Below, piece by piece: positions 42,125 through 49,485 of a stretch of DNA of 49,485 nt. The stretch's first letter is position 1. The number at the start of each line of letters is the position of its first letter. This DNA comes from Bacteroidota bacterium (lineage in GTDB: Bacteria > Bacteroidota > Bacteroidia > Bacteroidales > GCA-2711565). Below the pieces are notes generated by a model that saw only the letters and a program-made list of their open reading frames with translations, searched no databases and was not told where the DNA came from. The translations under genes and the position numbers were made by a program. The stretch covers positions 1 to 49,485 of the forward strand of contig JAHIVC010000028.1 in the NCBI GenBank assembly GCA_018816945.1, written 5' to 3'.

Positions 42125-42946
42125 TTATTTAAGGCGTTTAGATGCAGTCAGTCGGGCTGCTTCTATTTGTTCATCTGTAAGCAAATAACCTTGAGATTTT
42201 CCTCCCATCAAACAGCCGGTCTCACATTCATTATGTTTCAGGCTCAATACATGACCAATTTCGTGGGCAATAGTTCTTGAAAGTGATCCTCTCTTAAATG
42301 AGTTGTGATCTTCTGTAAGTGCTGTTTTTTCCGGAATACCTCCTCTATTATGTTTATTTGTCCAGGTTCCTACAACCGTGCTCCAATTAAAGGGTCTCAT
42401 TGCATTACCTTGAGAAGTATTCCCGATAAATGGGAATAAATAAATATGAAATAGATTTTTATCCAATTCGTCTGCTTTGCTCATATTTTGTGGTTGCATC
42501 AGCTTGTATAAGTGAGGAAGTCGCTCTGCATCAGAACGTCCTTCTGAATCTCTTTTGGTTCCGGCAATAAAAGTTAATGATTCTTCATACGTATCGCCTT
42601 TAACAACATTTTCTTCAATGATTGATTCAATATCCCACTGAATATTTGCTTGCTTCCATATTGCATTAACTTCCGGCATAATAGTTTCTTTAATATCACT
42701 AGGGGTTATCCAATTCTTCATAATCACCCCTGTTGAATGAATCATTGTAATATCTTGCATTATATGAACTCTTAAATTCAAATGAATTGTAGTATTTTCT
42801 TCATTGATGTTTTCCAAATTACCAAACTTAAGAGCATCGTTGGGATGAATTGTGAAGCCGAGAAGGAGTATTGAAGTTAGTAGGATTAAACTAGAATAGT
42901 AAAAGGGTTTTTTACTAAAATTAAAATGGTTTTTGAAAGCTTTCAT
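42125..42946 (-). CDS. Metzincin-type zinc metalloprotease, exported
   Basis: 273 residues. The N-terminus has a hydrophobic signal segment (about 17-32) without a lipobox, so this paralogue may be membrane-anchored or released, unlike its lipidated sister. Zinc site H228-E229-IG-H232-VLSLK-H238, Met-turn Met247 in CETGCLM. Tandem duplication with the gene 18 bp downstream; the sequences differ mostly in the N-terminal 60 residues. Lies 91 bp after the maturase gene. Confidence 0.86.
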   Translation of the reverse strand: MKAFKNHFNFSKKPFYYSSLILLTSILLLGFTIHPNDALKFGNLENINEENTTIHLNLRVHIMQDITMIHSTGVIMKNWITPSDIKETIMPEVNAIWKQANIQWDIESIIEENVVKGDTYEESLTFIAGTKRDSEGRSDAERLPHLYKLMQPQNMSKADELDKNLFHIYLFPFIGNTSQGNAMRPFNWSTVVGTWTNKHNRGGIPEKTALTEDHNSFKRGSLSRTIAHEIGHVLSLKHNECETGCLMGGKSQGYLLTDEQIEAARLTASKRLK

Positions 42947-43037
42947 GTTAATTGAATTTAGGATTTTTATATTAATTGAATATGTTTATTTTATGTTGTT
43001 ATGATATATCGATAGATTGCATAGAGGATGTTTAATT

Positions 43038-44321
43038 TCATGTTTTTTTATCTTGGGCTTCAGAATTTAAAAATTGGAACTTATTCATAATATTGGCTGG
43101 GGCTCTATTATTATTAATTTCATTCATCATAAAATTCATAGCCGGAGTTACATGTTCAAAAAACATTTTGTAGGATTTGCATAAATAATTTAAGCCTTGT
43201 TCCCCATTAGGAGTTTCCATAAAACGATGTTTTGGGCATGCTCCGTGGCATGCAAATAGAAACTCACAATCATGGCAATCGGTTGGCAAACTTTCCAATT
43301 TATCATTACTAAATTCAGCATGCTGTTTCGAATGCATTAATTCGTCAGGCGAAGTAATATTTGTGTTTCCAAGACGGTATTTGTCATAAACAAAATGGTC
43401 GCAACTATATAAATCACCGTTATGCTCCATCACAGCTGTCATTCCGCAGGTTTCTTGAAATACACACAAACCCGGAGGCTCACCAATCCAGTTTGCCAGA
43501 GTTACATCAAATAATTGTACATAATACTGACCCACATCTTTTTTAACCCATTCATCAAAAATAGAACACAAAAAATGACCAAATTTTATGGGTTCAACCG
43601 ACCAATCGGTAACATGTGCCTCTTTATCATAAGTATTATCAACCAGCTGAAGCGTTTCAGGTGCAACAGCAATTCGTTCAACGATTGGAATAAATTGCAT
43701 GAACGTGCTGCCAATAGATTTTAGGAAATTGTAAACTTCTAAAGGATATGCTGAGGTTAAATTATTGACTACAGATAAAGTATTGAATTCAACCCTGTGT
43801 CGATGCATCAATTCAACACTTTTCATTACCCTGTGAAAACTAGAGTTACCTGATTTTGTTTTGCGATAGTAATCATGCAGTTTTTCTGGTCCATCAACCG
43901 ATATGCCTACCAGAAAATTATTATCTCTAAAAAATTCACACCAATTTTCATCTATGTAAGTGCCATTTGTTTGAAAAACATTATTGATTTTTTTACTTCC
44001 TGCATATTTTTTTTGCAATACAAGTGCATTTTTGAAATATTCAATTCCCAGAATACCTGGCTCTCCACCTTGCCAAACGAAAGTTATTTCATTTACATCT
44101 TGCTCCCGAATATATTGCTGGGTAAATTTTTCTAAAAGATGTTCATCTAATTTAAAATTCGCGGTCTTTGGATAAAGGTTCTTTTTTTCAAGATAATAAC
44201 AATAAGCGCAGTTTAAATTACATACCGAACCAACGGGTTTTAGCATGATGGTAAAAGTTCTGGCTCCTTCATACTTTTTGAACGCTTCATTAAAAGATAT
44301 TATTCCTGATCTGTTATCCAT
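43038..44321 (-). CDS. Anaerobic sulfatase-maturating enzyme (radical SAM/SPASM)
   Basis: 427 residues. Radical SAM cluster C34-NLN-C38-AY-C41 in a CNLNCAYCYYLEK context characteristic of anSME, and C-terminal auxiliary-cluster cysteines CGMTAVMEHNGDLYSCDHF and CHDCEFLFACHGACPKHRF. It oxidises the active-site Cys or Ser of sulfatases to formylglycine under anaerobic conditions. The sulfatase encoded 53 bp upstream has a Cys-type motif and is the obvious client. It could also modify peptides made elsewhere. Confidence 0.93.
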   Translation of the reverse strand: MDNRSGIISFNEAFKKYEGARTFTIMLKPVGSVCNLNCAYCYYLEKKNLYPKTANFKLDEHLLEKFTQQYIREQDVNEITFVWQGGEPGILGIEYFKNALVLQKKYAGSKKINNVFQTNGTYIDENWCEFFRDNNFLVGISVDGPEKLHDYYRKTKSGNSSFHRVMKSVELMHRHRVEFNTLSVVNNLTSAYPLEVYNFLKSIGSTFMQFIPIVERIAVAPETLQLVDNTYDKEAHVTDWSVEPIKFGHFLCSIFDEWVKKDVGQYYVQLFDVTLANWIGEPPGLCVFQETCGMTAVMEHNGDLYSCDHFVYDKYRLGNTNITSPDELMHSKQHAEFSNDKLESLPTDCHDCEFLFACHGACPKHRFMETPNGEQGLNYLCKSYKMFFEHVTPAMNFMMNEINNNRAPANIMNKFQFLNSEAQDKKT

Positions 44322-44374
44322 AAATTAAGCCCAGTAAATATTAATGTTTTGGTATATCAAATTTGTGATTTTAA

Positions 44375-45952
44375 TTAATTTTTTGGTATAGCTTTTCGCC
44401 AACCATCAGCCAATTGATGTGAAAGCATGTCAACAATTTCCTTGTATTGCGTTTGATTTGCTAAGTTCTGATTTTCTTGAGGATCTGTATCGTGATCGAA
44501 TAATTCTTTACTTAACAAGTTACCCCTGGTGTCATCTTTATTCCAATCATACCATTCTACATAACGATATCTATCGGTTCTCATAGTATAACCCATCATC
44601 TCTTTTTTTACATAAGGTGATGGCCTGTATCTGCCCAACAGATATTGGCTAAAAGCAGCTGATTTCCATTCCTTGTCAGGATTTTCTAATAAAGGAACTA
44701 CACTGGTTCCGTGTAAATATGAAGGAACAGGGAGATTGGCCATTTCGCATAAGGTTGGATATATGTCCACAAATTCAGTTAATGCGTTGCTATGTTTTCC
44801 CTTGGCTGCAACTCCGGCTCCACTGATAATCATGGGAACATGAGTATCGATTTCATAATTGGTGTGTTTGCTCCACCCATTATGCTCGCCCAGTTTCCAT
44901 CCATGATCTCCCCAAAGGACAATTACTGTATTTTCTGCTAATCCAAGTCTGTTGAGCTCATCCAGTAGTCTTCCAATTTGTGCATCGGTATATGAAACAC
45001 TGGCATAGTAACCATGTTTGATTTTTCTTTGCTTCTCTTCGCTCCATGATTTCTCAAATGGTAGAGGCAAATCCTGAGAATTAGAATATCCCCTTAACTC
45101 TGCATCTCCATGAATCGCATAATCAGGACTGTCTTTTGGGGGAAATTGGTTTTCAGCCAAAGGTATTTTTTCCCGATCATACATATCCCAATATTTTTTT
45201 GGGGCATTGAATGGAAGATGTGGTCTGTAATAACCAACAGATAGGAAAAATGGTTCATTTTTGGTTTTTAACTCTCTAAGCACTTCTATGGCTCGGGTAG
45301 TTTGCGCTCCATCGTAATAAAAATCATCAGGAACATCCGCACACTCAGTTGCATTTGCTTTAACATACCAATATCCCAATTGATCTTTTTTCTTCCCTGC
45401 TTTTTCAAGTTGTTTAGCCTTTTCTGCTTGTATCTTAAGGTTTTCTTCGTTTGCATAAACGGCATCGGGGTCGAAAGGAAATCCAGCAATGTTTTCCGGA
45501 ACAACCGACCAGGATATAGTGTCGGGATCGTTATTGTGAAATGCTTTACCAAAACCTACGGTGGTATATCCGTTATTTTTAAAAAACTGGGGAAGAGTAA
45601 CCACATCTGGTAAAATATCTCTGAAATGTATTTTTAAATCCCACACTTTCGTGGAGTCAGGGCGAAGCCCTGTAAGTAAACTCACCCTTGAGGGATTACA
45701 AACTGCTTGTTGGCAATACGTTCGGTTAAAAGCAACTCCTTGTGCTGCCAATCGGTCGATATTTGGGGTTTTAATATTTGTATCGCCATAACAGCCTAAT
45801 TCAGGACGAAGGTCATCTACCGGAATAAACAAAAAATTAAGTTTAGCTTGGTCAGAGGTCTCCTTTTTTGCTTCTCCCTCTTTTATTGAACACGAATTCA
45901 TCGCAATGAGGGATGAAATTGATACTAAAAATAAATTTTTATTGTATTTCAT
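44375..45952 (-). CDS. Sulfatase, iduronate-2-sulfatase-like, exported lipoprotein
   Basis: 525 residues. Lipoprotein signal ending in LIAMNSCS (Cys21). Formylglycine motif C85-N-P-S-R89 in QQAVCNPSRVSLLTG, metal ligands DD (46-47) and the later LWGDHGWKLGEHNGW. The N-terminal VDDLRPELGCYGD and PNIDRLAAQG match the iduronate/S1_7-type subfamily, acting on sulfated sugars such as glycosaminoglycan or algal oligosaccharides. First gene of the leftward operon and served by the maturase. Operator site 4 lies about 190 bp upstream. Confidence 0.93.
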   Translation of the reverse strand: MKYNKNLFLVSISSLIAMNSCSIKEGEAKKETSDQAKLNFLFIPVDDLRPELGCYGDTNIKTPNIDRLAAQGVAFNRTYCQQAVCNPSRVSLLTGLRPDSTKVWDLKIHFRDILPDVVTLPQFFKNNGYTTVGFGKAFHNNDPDTISWSVVPENIAGFPFDPDAVYANEENLKIQAEKAKQLEKAGKKKDQLGYWYVKANATECADVPDDFYYDGAQTTRAIEVLRELKTKNEPFFLSVGYYRPHLPFNAPKKYWDMYDREKIPLAENQFPPKDSPDYAIHGDAELRGYSNSQDLPLPFEKSWSEEKQRKIKHGYYASVSYTDAQIGRLLDELNRLGLAENTVIVLWGDHGWKLGEHNGWSKHTNYEIDTHVPMIISGAGVAAKGKHSNALTEFVDIYPTLCEMANLPVPSYLHGTSVVPLLENPDKEWKSAAFSQYLLGRYRPSPYVKKEMMGYTMRTDRYRYVEWYDWNKDDTRGNLLSKELFDHDTDPQENQNLANQTQYKEIVDMLSHQLADGWRKAIPKN

Positions 45953-46133
45953 AATAAAGGGTATATTAAAGTTGATTCATTGCTAAAATAATCACCGTTA
46001 GGTGAAGTAGTATTCTTCCATCTTCTTTAAAGAACAATTATCTCATCTAAAATACAGACTTATTCAAACATCAGTCGATAGTAGTTCACTTATTACTTAA
46101 CGTAAAAATAGAAATTTTTATATGATAATACAA

Positions 46134-46153
46134 TAAATATATAATGTATTATA
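46134..46153 (-). promoter_or_regulatory. Operator-containing promoter, site 4 (sulfatase operon)
   Basis: Palindrome TATAATGTATTATA at 46140-46153 (plus); on the minus strand it reads TATAATACATTATA and runs into TATATTTA (46141-46134), the same -7 box as site 3. No good -33 box is seen. It is 187 bp upstream of the sulfatase ATG on the correct strand. Confidence 0.65.
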
Positions 46154-46231
46154 CACTACTCGCTCAGAAAACTGATTTTTCATATCAGGTGACATTGAAC
46201 TATTTAAAAAACACATTTTTATCAGGGATTC

Positions 46232-46277
46232 ATCCGCCACTGGCGGATAAATATTCCGATAAGCGTAGCGATATCGG
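46232..46277. repeat. Pair of REP-like palindromes
   Basis: ATCCGCCA-C-TGGCGGAT (46232-46248, 8-bp GC-rich stem) and CCGATA...TATCGG (46256-46277) stand just before repeat copy B. Both are far more GC-rich than the surroundings and look like dispersed intergenic palindromes. Confidence 0.6.
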
Positions 46278-46283
46278 GAAGTC

Positions 46284-46355
46284 CTTTCGGAGGCACTTGC
46301 TGATTAAAACATTTTTAAGGAAGGCAAAAGCAGGCACAAAAAAGCTTGCTTTTTT
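46284..46355 (+). repeat. 72-bp dispersed repeat, copy B
   Basis: Near-identical to 19756-19827 including the tRNA-like start (CTTTCGGAGGCACTTGCTG), the GGAAGGCAAAAGC arm and AAAAAAGCTTGCTTTTTT. The right half of the hairpin seen in the insert near tRNA-Arg is missing. The two copies bracket the accessory block in direct orientation. Confidence 0.88.
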
Positions 46356-46418
46356 ATTAAGGGCATATTACCGAAAAATGGTTGGTAAAACCTTCTATAA
46401 TCCAATATTGATATTTAA

Positions 46419-47297
46419 TTACTTTGCATAAAATTCTTTTAGGCTCTTGATTGCCGCATGTCGGCCAATTTCGACCAATTCCTCTGCTTTGTAAAAGTCA
46501 TAGGTGCTGCACGAATCACGTGAAATATTGATTAAAATATCAGGCTTGTACTTTTCGAGTGACATTTGTGCATTATGATAGGTCATTAAACCAATGGTTT
46601 TATTAATCAATTCAAAATACCCAAGTTTTTCAGTCTTGCTCATGGGATGGGTTTTGTTCAGATGATGGTAGAAATCTCTAATCTTTTTTTGATAAATAGA
46701 TAGCTTAATAGCTGTTTCCTTTTTCGTAATGACCGGTTTATCTATAGGAATATTCGCATTCACATTTACAACAATCAAAATATCGCCAGGGGTTCTGTGG
46801 GCATAATTAATGGGAATATTATTTATCACCCCTCCATCAACTAATAATCCGTCTTCCGTTTTAACGGGTGTAAATATGGTTGGAATAGAAATGGAAGCCC
46901 TGATGGCATCAAATATGCTACCTTTGGTAAAAACCACTTCCTTTTTGTTCATAATATCAGCGGCTACCGCAGTATAGTTTATTTTTAAATCTTCTATATT
47001 CACGTCGGGGATAAACTCTTTCATTTTATTGAATACTTTGTCGCCTTTCACCAAACCCTGGGTACTAAATGAAAAATCGATCAGACTGAAAACTTTGATT
47101 TTATCGAGGGAGCAAATCCAGTTTTTATAGGCTTCCATTTTTCCCAAAGCATAAATACCCCCAACCATTGCACCCATTGAAGTTCCGGAAACTGAAAAAA
47201 TTTCAAAACCTTGCTTCTCAATTTCCTCAATTACTCCAATGTGCGCAATTCCCCTTGCACCTCCACCCGATAATACTAATGATACCTTTCGTTTCAT
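46419..47297 (-). CDS. Patatin-like phospholipase
   Basis: 292 residues, cytoplasmic by sequence. Oxyanion-hole motif SGGGARGIAHIG (10-21), nucleophile GTSMG with Ser40, and catalytic Asp154 in VDGGVINNIP, the Ser-Asp dyad of patatins. It would cleave acyl esters of phospholipids; RssA-like bacterial members have unclear roles. Monocistronic and divergent from the M28 peptidase gene. Confidence 0.93.
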   Translation of the reverse strand: MKRKVSLVLSGGGARGIAHIGVIEEIEKQGFEIFSVSGTSMGAMVGGIYALGKMEAYKNWICSLDKIKVFSLIDFSFSTQGLVKGDKVFNKMKEFIPDVNIEDLKINYTAVAADIMNKKEVVFTKGSIFDAIRASISIPTIFTPVKTEDGLLVDGGVINNIPINYAHRTPGDILIVVNVNANIPIDKPVITKKETAIKLSIYQKKIRDFYHHLNKTHPMSKTEKLGYFELINKTIGLMTYHNAQMSLEKYKPDILINISRDSCSTYDFYKAEELVEIGRHAAIKSLKEFYAK

Positions 47298-47599
47298 TTA
47301 ATTGTCTTTGATCATTATTATTTTAAAAAGTATGATGTCCTTTACTTTGCGATCTTAAATTTATGAAAATATAACCTGATATTATAATCACACCAATAAT
47401 ATCTGAATTGTTTGTAAATCCCCCGTTCTAACAAATTAATGCCCGGTAGTCGTATATAAGTGCTGGTAAGGCTGATATAATTTCGGGCTTGTATAAAACT
47501 TGTCCCCATAAACATCTCAGTGATATTATTTTCATAATTTCACACAATAAATTAATTCAAAATAGGATTAAACGAATTTGTATTTAAAATTTAAAAAAC
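47298..47599. other. 302-bp divergent spacer
   Basis: Holds the promoters of the patatin and peptidase genes, but no box close to consensus is evident and there is no TATAATNNATTATA palindrome. I see no gene. Confidence 0.5.
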
Positions 47600-49153
47600 A
47601 TGAAACGCTTTTTAACCTTTTTATTTGTTTCTTTTTTACTGTGGAATGTGCCAACGTATTCACAAAAAAAAGTAGTTGACCGTATCATCGAAATCGGCAA
47701 TACCGACAATCAAACCATGAATCATTTGGATGTTTTTAGCAACCGTTTCGGGGGCCGGCTCATTGGATCGGATGCTTATGAAAATGCCGCTGAATGGGCC
47801 GCCAGTAAATTCAAAGAATGGGGAATGCAAGTAGAGATGGATTATTCCGGCACTTTACCTGTAGGATTTAACAGAGGTCCTTGGTTTGGCAGGATGTTGA
47901 GTGATAATGGGATGATTTTGCATTTTGCAACCCCCTCTTATACTTCAGGAACCAAGGGTGTTCAAAAAGGACATGTGGTTATTGAACCCAAATCGCAAGG
48001 GGAATTCGATAGGATGAAAGGAAAGTTGAAAGGTGCCTGGGTATTAATTTCAGGTAAAAACGAAGGTTGGCCCATCGATATTTCGTCAAAGGCAGATCAT
48101 TATAGAGATTCCATTATCTCTGTAAATGCTGAAATAGAAAAAAAGAATGGTGAAATCAGGGGTCAGAATCGGCGGAATCCTGAAGGTGAACAAAAACAGC
48201 TATTGCCATTGGTCGAGGAACCGGCCTTGTTTTATCGTCAGATGAAAGATGCTGGTATTTTAGGAATTATCCAGTCTTCGTCAAATCCAATCCGTGCACT
48301 TTATGATCGAAAAAATATCGACAATATGACTTTCGAAACACTTCCAACCATTCCGGATATTAAATTAGACGAGCACCAATATGCAATCATCGAGCAGATG
48401 GCTAAAGAAAGACAACGTTTCGAACTTGAATTCGACATCAGAAATCATTTTAAAATGGGGCCTGTAAAGTATCATAATGTAATTGGAATTATTCCCGGTA
48501 CAAAATATCCCAATGAATATGTCATGATCGGCGGACATTTGGATGCATTTGATGTGGCAACCGGAGGTGTGGATTGTGGAACTGGCATTGCCGTTACAAT
48601 GGAAGCTGCCCGATTGATCATGAAAGCAGGCGGTAAACCGGAAAGAACCATCTTGTTTTGCTTGTGGGCCGGTGAAGAATTCGGACTTTTAGGCTCGAAA
48701 AGCTGGGTTGAAAATAATAAAGACAAATGGGCCAAAATATCCAATTATTTTAACCGCGATGGAGGGCCGACTGTTGCCAATAGTTTGAGTGTGACTGAAG
48801 CTATGTACGCCGATATGGAAAAAATTTGTGAGCCATTAAATGATATTAATCCCGATTTCCCGTTCACCCTAAGCAAACGTAATCCAACGCCACGCCCAAA
48901 AAGTGCCGGAGGTTCTGACCATGCATATTTCGCTTTAAATGGGGTTCCTACTCTTTCTTTTGGAACAGCCGATCCCAAAGGCTATGATTTTAATTACGGA
49001 GAAATTTGGCATACTGAACGTGATCTGTATAACATGAGTATTCCTGAATACATGAACCATTCTTCAGTTGTTTCTGCCGTTGTAGTGCTTGGTATTGCCA
49101 ATTTAAATCACCTTTTGTCAAGAGAAGGTTATTTTATAGAAGAGAAAAAATAG
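47600..49153 (+). CDS. Secreted M28-family zinc aminopeptidase/carboxypeptidase Q-like
   Basis: 517 residues: signal peptide (KRFLTFLFVSFLLWNVPTYS), a PA-like insert (about 110-260) and the M28 catalytic domain with GGHLDAFDVATGGVDCGTG (zinc ligands His and Asp, near 312-330), the Glu pair in WAGEEFGLLGS and the late GGSDHAYFA. It cleaves short peptides in the periplasm or outside. Ends at a strong terminator. It complements the peptidases at 34.5 and 41-43 kb, but lies outside the operator-marked block. Confidence 0.93.
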   Translation: MKRFLTFLFVSFLLWNVPTYSQKKVVDRIIEIGNTDNQTMNHLDVFSNRFGGRLIGSDAYENAAEWAASKFKEWGMQVEMDYSGTLPVGFNRGPWFGRMLSDNGMILHFATPSYTSGTKGVQKGHVVIEPKSQGEFDRMKGKLKGAWVLISGKNEGWPIDISSKADHYRDSIISVNAEIEKKNGEIRGQNRRNPEGEQKQLLPLVEEPALFYRQMKDAGILGIIQSSSNPIRALYDRKNIDNMTFETLPTIPDIKLDEHQYAIIEQMAKERQRFELEFDIRNHFKMGPVKYHNVIGIIPGTKYPNEYVMIGGHLDAFDVATGGVDCGTGIAVTMEAARLIMKAGGKPERTILFCLWAGEEFGLLGSKSWVENNKDKWAKISNYFNRDGGPTVANSLSVTEAMYADMEKICEPLNDINPDFPFTLSKRNPTPRPKSAGGSDHAYFALNGVPTLSFGTADPKGYDFNYGEIWHTERDLYNMSIPEYMNHSSVVSAVVVLGIANLNHLLSREGYFIEEKK

Positions 49154-49169
49154 GATAATCGTAATTTTT

Positions 49170-49210
49170 AAAAAGCCCTTGTGCCAGTTTTCGGTACAAG
49201 GGCTTTTTTT
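49170..49210 (+). terminator. Rho-independent terminator after the M28 peptidase
   Basis: AAAAAGCCCTTGTGCC and GGTACAAGGGCTTTTT form a 16-bp stem (one G-U) with a 7-nt loop, then more T. Confidence 0.93.
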
Positions 49211-49373
49211 TCTGAATAATATTCAAGTCTTACGAAAGCATAAGGCTCAATTTTGCTGCAATAAATTAAAAGTTAATGAATTACTTCGCAGCATGCTAAC
49301 GAGGTATCAATTTGGAAATTTTTTTATTAATGAGGGAAGTATCTGATTACCAGCCTGCCGGCTGTGTCATACT

Positions 49374-49485
49374 TCATAATTCGGGTAACAAATTAACGAT
49401 TTTTTTCAGTTTATCTAAAGGGGTATTATAATTTAAAGCAGAATGCCTTCTTTGATAGTTATATCTGTACATAAATCCATTTAAT
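49374..49485 (-). CDS. Transposase C-terminus (integrase-core type), partial
   Basis: The minus strand from the window edge reads an open frame of 36 codons ending in TGA at 49374, with MYRYNYQRRHSALNYNTP and then LDKLKKIVNLLPEL. The YNxxRxHSALxYxTP pattern is the conserved end of rve-type integrase cores of IS3/IS481-like elements. The rest lies beyond the window. No target duplication or inverted repeat could be confirmed. Confidence 0.85.
   Translation of the reverse strand, partial: LNGFMYRYNYQRRHSALNYNTPLDKLKKIVNLLPEL

Noticed and set aside
19694-46355. Integrase or conjugation genes expected for a tRNA-borne island
   Set aside because: None of the genes between the repeats has such motifs, so the island idea rests on repeats and gene content only.
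46144-46431. 95-codon plus-strand ORF
   Set aside because: Runs through the operator, two palindromes and repeat copy B; composition is not protein-like and there is no start signal.
1-49485. CRISPR array or restriction/defence genes
   Set aside because: No regularly spaced direct repeats of CRISPR type and no cas, toxin-antitoxin or restriction genes were recognised on either strand.

Overview
The window looks like chromosomal DNA of a Bacteroidota bacterium, probably a Bacteroidales/Marinilabiliales-type environmental anaerobe or facultative anaerobe. The reasons are a SusC/SusD pair, TonB-dependent receptors, an anaerobic sulfatase-maturing radical SAM enzyme, an oxygen-independent B12-type ribonucleotide reductase, Bacteroidota-style promoters (TTG/TTTG, about 19-21 nt, TAnnTTTG) and AT-rich spacers. 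Everything here is read by eye; family names rest on motifs, not on searches.

Left part (1-19.2 kb) is housekeeping: a TolQ/ExbB-ExbD-ExbD energising operon, tRNA-Ser(GGA), asparaginase I with TatD nuclease, a GT9 glycosyltransferase, an MBL hydrolase, a class II ribonucleotide reductase, a radical SAM/25-residue-repeat gene pair, a polyprenyl diphosphate synthase, a redoxin, queG, ruvB, two universal stress proteins around a SPOR protein, class II aldolase and asnA.

The most striking regulatory structure is at 19.31-19.61 kb on the minus strand, upstream of asnA (ammonia-dependent asparagine synthetase). Two tandem attenuators each consist of a short ORF with nine Asn codons, a possible antiterminator and an intrinsic terminator, behind one promoter. 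This reads as ribosome-mediated attenuation by asparaginyl-tRNA level.

Right part (19.7-46.4 kb) is accessory. It begins at tRNA-Arg(TCG), whose 3' end is duplicated around a 155-bp structured insert, and ends at a second, near-identical 72-bp copy of part of that insert. Between them lie a MarR regulator; a short asparaginase-domain protein with RidA and a PLP dehydratase; a TonB receptor; a DAACS symporter; a PhoD phosphatase; SusC/SusD; a YheO-type regulator followed by a peptidase-like hydrolase, a class V PLP enzyme and a BNR-repeat protein; and, in the opposite direction, a sulfatase, its maturase, two sister metalloproteases and a secreted RidA lipoprotein. Four promoters in this block (TonB receptor, symporter, phosphatase, sulfatase operon) carry the same palindrome TATAATNNATTATA, placed each time so that its last TA forms the start of the -10-like (-7) box. 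This suggests one scattered regulon for scavenging amino acids, peptides, phosphate and sulfate esters.

The right edge (46.4-49.5 kb) holds a patatin-like phospholipase, a secreted M28 peptidase and the C-terminal end of an IS-type transposase running out of the window.
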